A stretch of 64,000 nucleotides of DNA from Chitinophaga pinensis (GTDB lineage: Bacteria; Bacteroidota; Bacteroidia; UKL13-3), in assembly GCA_945860865.1 (NCBI GenBank), contig CAMARW010000003.1:123177-187176 (forward strand), written 5' to 3'. Both the position numbers and the translations under genes were made by a program. The notes below the pieces were generated by a model. That model did no database searches and had not been told where the DNA came from. It saw only the letters and a program-made list of their open reading frames with translations. Positions within the stretch are counted from its first letter, which is position 1. Every line of letters begins with the position of its first letter. Shown here one piece after another: positions 34,562 to 45,577 of the stretch.

Positions 34562-34634
34562 ATTTACATAATGTTTTTAAAATACTTTCAATTGTGATTT
34601 GAAAACGTATTTTCGCGACAAAATTTATAAAATA

Positions 34635-35855
34635 ATGAACATTCATGAATACCAAGCTAAGCAGATTCTAAAATCATTTGGCGTTGCCGTTCAGGAAGGC
34701 ATAGTTGCCGAAACTGCCGACGAAGCCCATGCAGCTGCTTTAAAACTAAAAGAACAATTTGGAAGTGATTTTGTGGTGGTTAAAGCTCAAATTCATGCCG
34801 GTGGTCGTGGTAAGGGTAGCATCATTGGAAAAGAACAAAGAGGTGTTGCCGTTGCTAAAAACGCAGACAAAGCCAAAGAAATTGCAAGTAATATCTTAGG
34901 TGGCACATTAGTTACCATTCAAACGGGCCCAAAAGGAAAACTCGTTAGTAAGGTTTTAGTTGCACAAGATGTATACTATCCTGGAACCGCCGAACCAAAA
35001 GAGTATTACATGAGCGTAATGTTAGATCGTGGTCAAGGTAAGAATATTATTGTTTATTCTACCGAAGGAGGAATGGATATTGAGCATGTTGCAGAAACTA
35101 CTCCGCATTTAATTCATAAAGAAACGGTTGATCCTAAAGTAGGCTTGCAAGGTTTTCAAGCGCGCAAAATAGCCTTTAACTTAGGTTGCGAAGGCGAGGC
35201 ATTTAAACAAATGGTTAAATTTGTTGGTGCTTTATATACAGCTTACGTTAAATCTGATTCGGCTATGTTTGAGATTAACCCTGTATTGCGTACCTCTGAT
35301 AACAAAATTATTGCAGTTGATGGTAAAGTAAATATTGATGACAATGCCTTGTACCGTCACCCAGATTATGAAGCCATGCGCGATACTGCTGAAGAAGATC
35401 CTACAGAAGTAGAAGCCGCTGCCTTTAATTTAAATTTTGTTAAATTAGATGGTAATGTTGGTTGTATGGTAAATGGTGCTGGTTTGGCAATGGCTACAAT
35501 GGATATTATTAAATTATCTGGTGGTGATCCAGCTAACTTTTTAGATGTTGGGGGTTCTGCTAATGCAAAAACAGTTGAGGCCGGTTTCAGAATTATACTC
35601 AAAGACCCTAATGTTAAGGCTATTTTAATTAATATTTTTGGCGGTATCGTGCGTTGCGATCGCGTTGCACAAGGTGTAGTTGATGCCTACAAAAATATTG
35701 GTGATATTCCAGTGCCTATTATTGTGCGTTTGCAAGGCACCAATGCAGAAGTTGCTAAAACACTTATTGATGAATCGGGCCTAAAAGTATACTCTGCTAT
35801 AGTACTTAAGGAAGCCGCAGACCTAGTTCAGCAAGCTGTTGCTGGAAAATTGTAA
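34635..35855 (+). CDS. sucC: Succinate-CoA ligase (ADP-forming) beta subunit
   Basis: SucC, with SucD, interconverts succinyl-CoA and succinate in the TCA cycle. I start at the ATG at 34635 (MNIHEYQAKQILKSFGV), which is the family N-terminus; the longer frame adds 12 unrelated residues. The product is 406 residues. ATP-grasp features include 'VVVKAQIHAGGRGKGSIIGK' and 'MFEINPVLRT'. The CoA-ligase domain carries 'GGSANAKTVEAGFRIIL' and 'NIFGGIVRCDRVAQG'. An insertion around 'GLQGFQARKIAFNLGCEGE' is usual in this phylum. No sucD is in the window. A hairpin terminator follows. Confidence 0.96.
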   Translation: MNIHEYQAKQILKSFGVAVQEGIVAETADEAHAAALKLKEQFGSDFVVVKAQIHAGGRGKGSIIGKEQRGVAVAKNADKAKEIASNILGGTLVTIQTGPKGKLVSKVLVAQDVYYPGTAEPKEYYMSVMLDRGQGKNIIVYSTEGGMDIEHVAETTPHLIHKETVDPKVGLQGFQARKIAFNLGCEGEAFKQMVKFVGALYTAYVKSDSAMFEINPVLRTSDNKIIAVDGKVNIDDNALYRHPDYEAMRDTAEEDPTEVEAAAFNLNFVKLDGNVGCMVNGAGLAMATMDIIKLSGGDPANFLDVGGSANAKTVEAGFRIILKDPNVKAILINIFGGIVRCDRVAQGVVDAYKNIGDIPVPIIVRLQGTNAEVAKTLIDESGLKVYSAIVLKEAADLVQQAVAGKL

Positions 35856-35871
35856 TTCTAAAATAAACCAT

Positions 35872-35909
35872 ATAAGGCCGCTCGATATTTATGTATCTTG
35901 CGGCCTTAT
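35872..35909 (+). terminator. Hairpin after sucC
   Basis: ATAAGGCCGC ... GCGGCCTTAT, a perfect 10-bp stem with an 18-base loop, followed by TTATTTA. It ends 17 bases before the next gene start at 35927, which argues for that start over the upstream ATG at 35891, inside the hairpin. Confidence 0.65.
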
Positions 35910-35926
35910 TTATTTACATAAATGCC

Positions 35927-36541
35927 ATGTTGGTAACCTTACATCCTAAAAATCCAAATCCCAGAGACTTAAAGAAAGTGCTGTCCTTGTTGGATAACGA
36001 TGGAGTAATTATTATTCCAACAGATACCATTTATGCTATGGTATGCCGCATGGATTCTAAAAAAGGGATTGAACGAATGAGTAAAATTATGGGTAAAAAA
36101 TCTGAGAAGGTGTTTTATTCTATTTTATGCTCAGACTTATCTAATATTTCTGATGTAACAGCCGCTATTGACAAGAACATTTTTAGAATGTTGAAAAACA
36201 ATCTGCCTGGCCCATTTACTTTTATCTTAAAAGCTAATAATCAGGTAAGCAAATATTTTGCGGGTAATAGAAAAACAGTAGGTGTTAGAGTGCCAGAAAA
36301 TGCAATTGCACAAGCCATTATGAAAGAATTAGGAGCTCCTTTGGTGGCTAGCACCATTCATCACGATGATGAAATTATTGAATATATGACAGATCCTCAG
36401 GAAATATTCGAGAAGTTTGAACACCAAGTAGATCTGGTTATAGATGGCGGCGCCGGTGGTAACATTCCCTCAACTATTATAGATTGCACCGGAGATAATC
36501 CTGAAATTATCAGAGAAGGAAAAGGAATCGTTAATTTTTAA
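35927..36541 (+). CDS. Sua5/YciO/YrdC family protein (tRNA t6A synthesis-like)
   Basis: From the ATG at 35927 (MLVTLHPKNPNPRDLKKVL) the product is 204 residues. The YrdC fold is shown by 'IIIPTDTIYAMVCRMDSKKGIERM', 'KSEKVFYSILCSDLSNIS', 'NNLPGPFTFILKAN' and 'KTVGVRVPENAIAQAIMKELGAPLVAST'. Members make threonylcarbamoyl-AMP for the t6A37 modification of tRNA. The YciO subgroup has the same fold but weaker activity, and size and motifs here fit YciO or short TsaC equally well. The gene follows sucC after a hairpin. Confidence 0.88.
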   Translation: MLVTLHPKNPNPRDLKKVLSLLDNDGVIIIPTDTIYAMVCRMDSKKGIERMSKIMGKKSEKVFYSILCSDLSNISDVTAAIDKNIFRMLKNNLPGPFTFILKANNQVSKYFAGNRKTVGVRVPENAIAQAIMKELGAPLVASTIHHDDEIIEYMTDPQEIFEKFEHQVDLVIDGGAGGNIPSTIIDCTGDNPEIIREGKGIVNF

Positions 36542-36550
36542 TAGGTTTAC

Positions 36551-37231
36551 CTATATTTTATTGCTCTTTATTTGAGAAAAAAGTATCCCAATCTGCAAAT
36601 TTAAATAACCACCTTTATACATGCCAGGATAATAAGAGCTCCTGTAATTGTAATTTTCAAACACTTCTTGAAACGGCGCATCTCCAGATAGTTTCATGCC
36701 TGTAGTTAAACCATATTTGAAAATTAACTTTTCGCCCAAATTAGCCCAATATGCCAATTCAATTTCTAAGCCAACATACTTGTTTTCCTCCTTTAAATAA
36801 GAATAAAAATAGCCTTTAATGGGGTCATTTTCATGTAACTGATTGAGTTTATCTCTCGAAAAACCTAATGGCAAACCAAAGGCTAACATAAAAGTTGATT
36901 TTTTTCTTTCTTTAGCATAGGCAACATATTGTGGAGTGATGTAAAAATATTCTGCGTTTCGCTCATAAATTGTTCTGCCAATTAATGTATTTCCAAACCT
37001 CTCTCCTTTAAACATTATTTCCCCACGCTCTCTCTCTCTGCCAAATCCACCTTTTAATCCCCACCCCTTATTTTTACTATTTAATTGATAATACGAAATA
37101 AAAAGTGGTGCATTTAATGAAGTTTGTAAGTGCAAACCATATACTATTTTTGGCTCATTAACTTTTAAAATTTGAGCGCTTAATTTATTGCAAACAGCAA
37201 ATAAAATAAATATAAATAAAGACTTTTTCAT
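36551..37231 (-). CDS. Secreted protein, possible outer-membrane barrel, unknown
   Basis: A 226-residue protein with signal peptide MKKSLFIFILFAVCNKLSAQ. The mature part is rich in Tyr, Gly and alternating hydrophobics ('IVYGLHLQTSLNAPLFISYYQL', 'STFMLAFGLPLGFS', 'GGYLNLQIGILFSQ'), as in small outer-membrane beta-barrels. It overlaps the upstream lipoprotein gene by four bases (ATGA), so they are translationally coupled and probably act together. I do not recognise the family. It is convergent with the Sua5-like gene. Confidence 0.7.
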   Translation of the reverse strand: MKKSLFIFILFAVCNKLSAQILKVNEPKIVYGLHLQTSLNAPLFISYYQLNSKNKGWGLKGGFGRERERGEIMFKGERFGNTLIGRTIYERNAEYFYITPQYVAYAKERKKSTFMLAFGLPLGFSRDKLNQLHENDPIKGYFYSYLKEENKYVGLEIELAYWANLGEKLIFKYGLTTGMKLSGDAPFQEVFENYNYRSSYYPGMYKGGYLNLQIGILFSQIKSNKI

Positions 37232-37689
37232 TCTATTATTAAGCTATCAATATAGTTAATTGTTCTGTAGTAATTGTATTGGCTGCCCGACTTATAATTC
37301 TCACTTCTGTTAATTCTAATTTTGCTAGCAGTGCTTTTTAACAGTTCAATCCCCTCATATTTTTTGATAAAGGTAGGCTCTGCGTATTTATCTGACTCTT
37401 CTTCCATTTTGAATTTCATTTTTACTTCAAAAGAATACTTTTTGGTGCCGTCAAATACAACAAACCTGGTATTTTCATTTGGTGAAATTCTTAAATTAGA
37501 GGCACTAGAATTGGGGGAATCAATGAGGGTACCCTCGAAATAGTTCACCTCTTTAACAATTCTATTGGTATCACCAAATCTTACCACTTGGGTGTAAGTG
37601 TAGCTGTAATAATTATAATCGTAATAATCGTAATCACATGCACTTAACAATACAATTGTAATGAAAAATAGTAAATATTTATGTCTCAT
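37228..37689 (-). CDS. Small Tyr-rich lipoprotein, unknown
   Basis: A 153-residue protein with a lipoprotein signal, 'FITIVLLSAC' (C18). Directly after the cysteine comes an unusual Asp/Tyr tract, 'DYDYYDYNYYSYTYT'. The remaining 120 residues are a soluble domain with beta pattern ('TRFVVFDGTKKYSFEVKMKFKM') that I do not recognise. It is the first gene of a two-gene unit with the barrel-like protein downstream. The envelope anchor is predicted from the lipobox; the role is unknown. Confidence 0.75.
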   Translation of the reverse strand: MRHKYLLFFITIVLLSACDYDYYDYNYYSYTYTQVVRFGDTNRIVKEVNYFEGTLIDSPNSSASNLRISPNENTRFVVFDGTKKYSFEVKMKFKMEEESDKYAEPTFIKKYEGIELLKSTASKIRINRSENYKSGSQYNYYRTINYIDSLIIE

Positions 37690-37796
37690 ATTAATACGAA
37701 TATACTAATTGTTTAAAAAATTTAAAAGTATAAATATTTGTCTATTTTATATTCTTTTTTATTTTGACAGTCTCAAAATGTATCATATTTGCAGAC

Positions 37797-38822
37797 ATGG
37801 AAAATCCAATTTTAGTTAAGGTTTTTAGAGGAGGCGTTTTAGAAAGCTTCCATAGAGGGAGTGTTTGCGTGGTAAATCAGCACAATGAAATTATTTTCCA
37901 ATTGGGCAATTCAGATCAAATTTGCTACCCTCGTTCCGCACTAAAATTAATTCAGGCCTTGCCCCTTATTGAACTAGGTGGCATAGAAAAATTTGGGTTC
38001 ACACCCGCCGAAATAGCGATTACCTGCGGCTCCCACAATGGCGAAGATGTGCATGTAAATACAGTGCAAAGCATGCTTCAAAAAATGGGACTTGAAATAA
38101 GTGATTTAGGTTGTGGAGCCCAGTACCCAAGTCACAAAGCGAGTAGTGAGACATTTGTAAAATTGGGCACAAAACCCAGTGCCATTCACAATAATTGTAG
38201 TGGCAAACACGCAGGTATGCTTGCCTTATGTTTGTTGTTAAACCATCCCATAAAAAACTATTTAGACCCAGCGCACCCCATACAGCAGCTGATTTTAAAA
38301 TACGTATCAGAGATGTATCAATACCCTAGTTCAAAAATGGTATGCGCATTAGATGGTTGTACCGCACCTATTTATAGTATACCAATTTATAACCAAGCTA
38401 TCGCTTTTAAAAATTTGGCCGAACCAAGTCAATTGCGATCAAGCTTACGATTAGCATGCAATAAAATAATTGAAATAGTTGGATCAAACCCCTATATGAT
38501 TGCTGGAGCAGACAGGTATTGTACTGAAATGATGCAAATAACCGCGCCAAAAATTATCGGCAAAACAGGTGCGGAAGGAGTTTTTTGTATGAGTTTTACC
38601 GAACAAAAATATGGCGTATGCATTAAAATAGACGATGGTAAAATGCTACCTCAGTACCAAGTGGCTCAGGCGTTAGTAGAGGCTAGCGGACTATTCACAC
38701 AAAGCAGCTTAGCGTCCATCCATAACTACGCGGTTAAAGATATTAAGAACTACAATAAACTAACAACTGGCGAAACGCTCGCCAATACTGAACTAATTAA
38801 CGCTTTCTCTGCTTTGTTTTGA
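37797..38822 (+). CDS. L-asparaginase II family protein (PF06089)
   Basis: I start at the ATG at 37797 (MENPILVKVFRGGVLES), which is the family N-terminus, giving 341 residues. Motifs: 'SFHRGSVCVVNQ', 'CYPRSALKLIQALPLIE', 'ITCGSHNGEDVHV', 'HNNCSGKHAGMLALC' and 'DGCTAPIYSIPI'. This family was named after Rhizobium asparaginase, which hydrolyses asparagine to aspartate and ammonia and is unrelated to the classical type I/II enzymes. No signal peptide, so cytoplasmic. It is upstream of gyrB but 101 bases apart and probably separate. The family call is firm; substrate specificity is not proven. Confidence 0.9.
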   Translation: MENPILVKVFRGGVLESFHRGSVCVVNQHNEIIFQLGNSDQICYPRSALKLIQALPLIELGGIEKFGFTPAEIAITCGSHNGEDVHVNTVQSMLQKMGLEISDLGCGAQYPSHKASSETFVKLGTKPSAIHNNCSGKHAGMLALCLLLNHPIKNYLDPAHPIQQLILKYVSEMYQYPSSKMVCALDGCTAPIYSIPIYNQAIAFKNLAEPSQLRSSLRLACNKIIEIVGSNPYMIAGADRYCTEMMQITAPKIIGKTGAEGVFCMSFTEQKYGVCIKIDDGKMLPQYQVAQALVEASGLFTQSSLASIHNYAVKDIKNYNKLTTGETLANTELINAFSALF

Positions 38823-38871
38823 GAGGGGAAAATTTGTGGATAAACAAATGCCTTAAAGCCGTTCAATATTT

Positions 38872-38881
38872 GGTTCAAACC
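38872..38881 (+). repeat. GGTTCRRACC motif in the gyrB promoter region
   Basis: GGTTCAAACC, flanked TT/AA, 42 bases before the gyrB ATG. The TTG at 38870-38872 is 20 bases from TATTTTTA at 38893-38900, so the motif would overlap a possible -33 element. Confidence 0.65.
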
Positions 38882-38908
38882 AACTTATAACGTATTTTTA
38901 CGCTTTGA

Positions 38909-40879
<1,971 letters not shown>

Positions 40880-40898
40880 CTCATAAGTTTCCTGTGTA

Positions 40899-40917
40899 CC
40901 CCCACAAACGATGGGGG
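40899..40917 (+). other. GC-rich hairpin after gyrB
   Basis: CCCCCA-CAAACGA-TGGGGG, 20 bases after the gyrB stop, followed by a short palindrome AACCCTTGGGTT at 40926-40937 and then the main terminator. Probably a 3'-end stability structure. Confidence 0.5.
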
Positions 40918-40950
40918 AAGGAAATAACCCTTGGGTTGTTTATATAATAC

Positions 40951-40989
40951 GAAAGTCCTACATGGTAACATGTGGGACTTTCTTTTTTA
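40951..40989. terminator. Terminator of gyrB and the convergent redoxin-like gene
   Basis: GAAAGTCC(T)ACATG-GTAA-CATGT(G)GGACTTTC then TTTTTT: a 14-bp stem with one mismatch and a T-run, two bases from the stop of the convergent gene at 40992. Confidence 0.85.
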
Positions 40990-40991
40990 GC

Positions 40992-41531
40992 TTACTTCTT
41001 CCAAATAATTGGCGTGCCTTCAGCTTTGATTTCAGGAAAATCAATTTCCATTCCATCTAAAGTTTCTTCAATGGCGTCTTCTAAATGAACCGTAGTAACC
41101 ATAGCCTCGTTCTCCCAACAATCATCTATAGCGCCTTTATAAACCAACTCCCTAGTTCTGTTAAACAAAAACACCTCTGGATTTACTTGTGCTCCAAACA
41201 TTTTAGCCACTTCTTGGGTTTCGTCTTGCAAATACAAAAAATCTACTTTACTTAACTTAAAGTGCTCTGAGGTATGAATCATTTGATGGAAGTTGTCTTC
41301 TGGTGATTGCGAAGCATCATTAGAATTGATACCAATAATACCAATACTATCCTCCTCATATTTCTCAAACAAACGAATAAGCCTATTATTATATGCTTTT
41401 GAAATTGGAGAACTATTACTGGTGAAAATTAAAGCTAAAGCGTATTTATCTGCAAAATCAAAATTAGTGTAATATTTTTCGTCTGAACCTATCAACTTAA
41501 AATCCGGTAATTTATCTCCTATTTGTAACAT
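40992..41531 (-). CDS. Thioredoxin-fold (AhpC/TSA-like) protein lacking catalytic cysteines
   Basis: I use the ATG at 41531 (MLQIGDKLPDFKLIGSDEKYY, 179 residues). The longer frame's first codons overlap a -7-like TAATTTGC. The fold is that of the redoxin family whose active site reads FTCNHCP. Here it is 'FTSNSSP' (residues 36-42), so both cysteines are Ser (S38, S41). The usual C-terminal Cys motif before 'IKW' is also gone ('EGTPIIWKK'). Other family landmarks remain ('AYNNRLIRLFEKY', 'NSNDASQSPEDNFHQM', 'YLQDETQEVAKMFGAQVNPEVFLF'). No signal peptide. It cannot do dithiol chemistry at this site and may be a binding or chaperone-like relative. Confidence 0.85.
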   Translation of the reverse strand: MLQIGDKLPDFKLIGSDEKYYTNFDFADKYALALIFTSNSSPISKAYNNRLIRLFEKYEEDSIGIIGINSNDASQSPEDNFHQMIHTSEHFKLSKVDFLYLQDETQEVAKMFGAQVNPEVFLFNRTRELVYKGAIDDCWENEAMVTTVHLEDAIEETLDGMEIDFPEIKAEGTPIIWKK

Positions 41532-41624
41532 ATTTTTATTTTTATAGCCGCAAATTAATGAATTCAATCAAATGTAAAAATACTTATTTGAAAAATTCAA
41601 AATCAATGCAGAAATTCGCCAAGT

Positions 41625-42734
41625 ATGCAGCTATTTGAAGTAACCAATTTAAACACAGAAAAAGAATTTATTCATTGTTCAAAACTCCTATATAAAGATG
41701 ATGTAAATTGGATTTCACCGCTTGATAAAGATATTGAATCCGTATTTAACAGGCAGAAAAACAACTACTTTCAATTGGGTGATGCCAAACGTTGGATACT
41801 TAAAGATAAAAATGTTTTAATAGGGAGAATTGCCGCTTTTTACAAAAAAGAGGGCAATAAACTCAGCGGAGGTGTAGGTTTTTTTGAATGCATAAATAAC
41901 CAAGAAGCCGCTAATTTACTTTTTAATACCGCTCAAAATTGGCTGCAACAGCATGAATGTAAGCAAATGGATGGGCCCATAAATTTTGGTGAGAAGGATA
42001 AATATTGGGGATTATTGGTGCAGGGCTTTAAGAACCCTTCATACCAAGAAAACTATAATTTCCCATACTACCAACAGTTATTTGAAAGCTTTGGGTTTAA
42101 AAAAATATTTGAGCAAACAACTTCAGAAATTAGTTCTGATGGATTTAAATTTGAGCGTTTTTATAAGCTTTCTGAGCGCGTTTTCCGAAATCCTCAATAC
42201 CATTATGCGCATTTTAAAATGGCCGAATTACCAAAGTTTGCATCAGATTTTATTCATATTTATAATAAAGCTTGGGCTAGCAGGCCAGATTTTATTCCCA
42301 TTACTGCACAAAAAGTTGAAAGCACTTTGCAATCTTTAAAGCCAATTATGATTGAGGAGGCCATCTGGTTTGTATATGCCAACAATGAACCAGCTGGATT
42401 TTATGTAAATGTGCTAGATGTTAATCAAATATTTAAGCACCTAAACGGCAAAATGAATTGGATAAACAAAATAAAATTTTTGTATTACCGCCATTTTGGT
42501 AAAATAAATAGGGTGCGTGGAATCGTATTTGGCGTAATCCCAGAATACCAAAATTTAGGGCTAGAAACTGGCTTAATCATCAAGTTTTATGAGGCCATAC
42601 GTGAAGTTTACCCCCAATTTACTCATGCAGAACTTTCATGGATTGGCGATTTTAATCCAAAAATGCACAGTCTTTTTGAAGCAATAGGCGCCAAAACCAC
42701 TAAAATTCACTATACTTACAGCTATTCTTTTTGA
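41625..42734 (+). CDS. GNAT-like acyltransferase family protein
   Basis: A 369-residue cytoplasmic protein. 'YKDDVNWISPLDKDIESVFNRQKNNYFQLGDAKRWIL', 'NVLIGRIAAFYKKEGNK', 'GVGFFECINNQEAANLLFNTAQNWL' and 'MDGPINFGEKDKYWGLLVQGF' match a phylum-wide family annotated as GNAT N-acetyltransferase (YghO-like). The C-terminal 120 residues look like a second GNAT half ('RGIVFGVIPEYQNLGLETGLIIKFYEAIRE'), with 'PEYQNLGLETGL' in the place of the acetyl-CoA loop. The substrate is unknown. It precedes the LVIVD gene pair in the same direction, 40 bases away. Confidence 0.8.
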   Translation: MQLFEVTNLNTEKEFIHCSKLLYKDDVNWISPLDKDIESVFNRQKNNYFQLGDAKRWILKDKNVLIGRIAAFYKKEGNKLSGGVGFFECINNQEAANLLFNTAQNWLQQHECKQMDGPINFGEKDKYWGLLVQGFKNPSYQENYNFPYYQQLFESFGFKKIFEQTTSEISSDGFKFERFYKLSERVFRNPQYHYAHFKMAELPKFASDFIHIYNKAWASRPDFIPITAQKVESTLQSLKPIMIEEAIWFVYANNEPAGFYVNVLDVNQIFKHLNGKMNWINKIKFLYYRHFGKINRVRGIVFGVIPEYQNLGLETGLIIKFYEAIREVYPQFTHAELSWIGDFNPKMHSLFEAIGAKTTKIHYTYSYSF

Positions 42735-42774
42735 ACCTATTTGCTCTAATAAAGCACTTATTATAAAAAAATAC

Positions 42775-44166
42775 ATGAACAAACACATTGGTTTTTATTT
42801 AGCCTTTTTATTAATTACCAATATAGCTATGGCCCAAGATTCATTTCGAATTAGGTTGTTGGCTAAATACAATAACCCAAACTTGCCCAAAGTAGATGGC
42901 AATGATATCTGGAACGATTTAACGGGTTATTACGATCCTATTAAAAATAAAGAATACATTATTTGTGGTAGCACCGATAGTGTTTATTTCTTTGATATTA
43001 CAGAACCCAAAACAATTAAGTTGGTGGATGTGGCTCACGGTAAATCTATTTTTGCTCGAAACCGCGATTTTGAAGTCTACAAACACTACGCCTACTGTGT
43101 TTCAGATCAGGCCAGTGGCATTGGCGCCTTGCAGGTTTTCGATTTACAGTACCTCCCCGATTCGGTTCATAAAGTTTATGAAAGCAATGTGTTAGGAACG
43201 TTTACTCATACCATTTTTATAGATACCAGCCTAGCCAAAATGTATATGTGCACCAATATTGGCTCGTTTGGTATTTCGGCAATGGATGTTATATCTCTGG
43301 CTAATCCTGAAAACCCTGTGCTGCACACCCGCTTAAAGGTTCCTGTTCGTCCCGATGGATTTCCTATTTTTAACAGAGTTCATGAGATGTATGCCCGGAA
43401 AGATACCGTTTACCTTAGTTGTGAGCAAAGTGGCTTATTTATTTTTGACTTGCAAGATACAGCAAAGCATATTTTATTGGGATCTATAACTAGCTACCCA
43501 GACCAAGGGTATAACCACAGTAGTTGGTTAAATGAAAATGGCGATTATATTCTCTTTACAGATGAAAATATGGGTCTCGACATGAAAATTTTTGACATTA
43601 AAAACTTGGCCGAACCCAAATTTGTGAGTCAGTTTAATAGCAACCCACTTGCCACGCCGCACAATGCCTTTTGGCACGGCGATTTTGCTTACGTTTCCTC
43701 TTACCACGATGGCTTGCGGGTTTACAATTTAAAAGATCCTTCTAAGCCCACCGAGGTTGCTTGGTATGATACACACCCCGTGGTGCCAGAACAATATGGT
43801 GGGTACAAGGGTTGCTGGGGAGTGTTTCCGTTTTTACCCAGTAAAAGAATTATTGCCAGCGATTTAACAGCAGGTATATTTGTTTTTGAAATAGATTCTA
43901 ATTTGGTTAGCACACCTAAAATTATGGCTGAACCTATTTATTTTAACCTTTACCCCAACCCAGTTACGGATGAGTTATGCATTCATAAAAATGGAAACGA
44001 AAGTGCCGTAATACGAATTTATGATAGTCATGGGCAATTGGTTTTACACCAAAATACTGTTGAAAACAAAAGCTACATAAACTTGTCGCAATACCCTGAA
44101 GGCGTTTATTTAATTAACCTAAGCACAGAAAATAGCATTTCAAATAAGAAGTTTATAAAGCAATGA
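42775..44166 (+). CDS. LVIVD-repeat 'choice-of-anchor B' protein with T9SS domain, copy 1
   Basis: A 463-residue protein with signal peptide to about residue 20 ('NIAMAQ'). Repeats of the LVIVD type ('EYIICGSTDSVYFFDITEPKTIKLVDV', 'GALQVFDLQYLPDSVHKVY', 'LKIFDIKNLAEPKFVSQF', 'GLRVYNLKDPSKPTEVAWYDT') form a probable beta-propeller. The C-terminus is a T9SS type A domain ('FNLYPNPVTDELCIHKNG' ... 'YPEGVYLINLSTEN' ... 'KKFIKQ'). The next gene is a close paralog and overlaps its stop by four bases. Secreted or surface-held; probably binds a ligand or mineral/polymer surface, but no activity is known. Confidence 0.88.
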   Translation: MNKHIGFYLAFLLITNIAMAQDSFRIRLLAKYNNPNLPKVDGNDIWNDLTGYYDPIKNKEYIICGSTDSVYFFDITEPKTIKLVDVAHGKSIFARNRDFEVYKHYAYCVSDQASGIGALQVFDLQYLPDSVHKVYESNVLGTFTHTIFIDTSLAKMYMCTNIGSFGISAMDVISLANPENPVLHTRLKVPVRPDGFPIFNRVHEMYARKDTVYLSCEQSGLFIFDLQDTAKHILLGSITSYPDQGYNHSSWLNENGDYILFTDENMGLDMKIFDIKNLAEPKFVSQFNSNPLATPHNAFWHGDFAYVSSYHDGLRVYNLKDPSKPTEVAWYDTHPVVPEQYGGYKGCWGVFPFLPSKRIIASDLTAGIFVFEIDSNLVSTPKIMAEPIYFNLYPNPVTDELCIHKNGNESAVIRIYDSHGQLVLHQNTVENKSYINLSQYPEGVYLINLSTENSISNKKFIKQ

Positions 44167-45572
44167 AACATGTATTTAAAATAGCTTTCGGAATTATACT
44201 TGTTGGGTATTCACTTTTGGGTTCGGCCCAAAGTGTTTCTAAAAATATTGAATTGTTAGGCAAGTGGAATAACCCTCAATTACCCAAACTAAATGGCTAT
44301 CAAATTTGGAGCGATTTAACTACGTATTATGATAGCTTAAATAAACGTGAATATGTAATTGCCGGAAGTACAGATAGTATTTACTTTTTTGATATTACCA
44401 ATCCAGCTAATATTGTTTTGTGTGCAGTAGAAAGTGGAAATTCTCGTGGTATGGTAAACCGCGATTTTGAATGTTATAGCCATTATGTTTACTGTGTTAG
44501 TGATAATGGAGCGAGAGGAAGTTTGCAGGTTTTTGATATGCGCTACCTCCCCGATTCTGTGCACAAGGTTTATGATAGCGATTCGTTGGCTTTTAATACC
44601 CACAGCATTTTTATTGAAGCCAAAAGCAAACGTTTATATATGTGCATAAACAGGCTCAGTTCTGGTGGTGTAGCGGGAATGGATATTCTTAGTTTAGAAA
44701 ATCCAGAAAAGCCAAAGTGGGTTTCTCGCTTAAAGGTTCCAACATTTGGAGATGGGGCGCCTTATTTTAGGAATGTCCATGAAGTGTTTGTAAAAAACGA
44801 TACCGCTTATTGTTCTGTAGAATACCATGGAATATGGATTTTTGATTTAAGGGATTTAAATAAACAACGTTGGCTTACTGCCATTAGAGAATATCCAGAA
44901 AATGGCTATAACCACAGCAGTAGTTTAGACCCAACCGGTAGATATTTAATGTTCACAGATGAAATTCCTAAAGGTATGGCCATAAAAATATTTGATATTC
45001 AAAATATATTTGAACCTAAATTGCTAAGTTTATTTCGCTCCAATCCAGTGGCAACGGCCCATAATGCGCATTGGGTTGGCAACTTTGCCTATGTTTCTTA
45101 TTACCATGATGGTGTTTACGTTTTTGACTTAAGCAACCCAGCAGAACCAATTGTAGCAGGTTATTACCACACCCCCGCCACTTGGCCTCCAGAATCTTAT
45201 GATGGATATAAAGGATGTTGGGGTGTAAATACTTGGCTTCCATCTGGGAACATAGTGGCAACAGACATGACAGAAGGTATATTTGTTTTAAAACCAGATC
45301 CAAGTATCACCCATTTGCCTAAAACTAAACTTCCTCAACCTATTTCAGTGTTTCCAAATCCTTTCACTAATCAATTTCAAACAAGCATACCCATTAAATT
45401 AAGCAATCCGGCTCAAATCAAAATACACAATCTACGTGGAGAATTGCTTTTGCAAAAGATAAGCCTTGAACCTACATTTGAAACCGAAACAAATGATTGG
45501 CCTGCGGGTATCTATACGCTGCAAGTTCAAACTTTGGATGGCGTTTGGGTTCAGAAAATAATCAAACAATAG
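44163..45572 (+). CDS. LVIVD-repeat 'choice-of-anchor B' protein with T9SS domain, copy 2
   Basis: A 469-residue paralog of the preceding gene, with the same order of segments: signal peptide to 'GSAQ', 'EYVIAGSTDSIYFFDITNPANIVLCAV', 'GSLQVFDMRYLPDSVHKVYDS', 'NGYNHSSSLDPTGRYLMFTDE', 'GVYVFDLSNPAEPIVAGYYHT' and a T9SS end ('ISVFPNPFTNQFQTS' ... 'WPAGIYTLQVQTLDGV' ... 'KIIKQ'). By eye nearly half of the residues match. The ATGA overlap with copy 1 means coupled translation, so the two are made in similar amounts and may form a heteromer. The downstream barrel gene starts five bases after its stop. Confidence 0.88.
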   Translation: MKHVFKIAFGIILVGYSLLGSAQSVSKNIELLGKWNNPQLPKLNGYQIWSDLTTYYDSLNKREYVIAGSTDSIYFFDITNPANIVLCAVESGNSRGMVNRDFECYSHYVYCVSDNGARGSLQVFDMRYLPDSVHKVYDSDSLAFNTHSIFIEAKSKRLYMCINRLSSGGVAGMDILSLENPEKPKWVSRLKVPTFGDGAPYFRNVHEVFVKNDTAYCSVEYHGIWIFDLRDLNKQRWLTAIREYPENGYNHSSSLDPTGRYLMFTDEIPKGMAIKIFDIQNIFEPKLLSLFRSNPVATAHNAHWVGNFAYVSYYHDGVYVFDLSNPAEPIVAGYYHTPATWPPESYDGYKGCWGVNTWLPSGNIVATDMTEGIFVLKPDPSITHLPKTKLPQPISVFPNPFTNQFQTSIPIKLSNPAQIKIHNLRGELLLQKISLEPTFETETNDWPAGIYTLQVQTLDGVWVQKIIKQ

Positions 45573-45577
45573 GTAAT

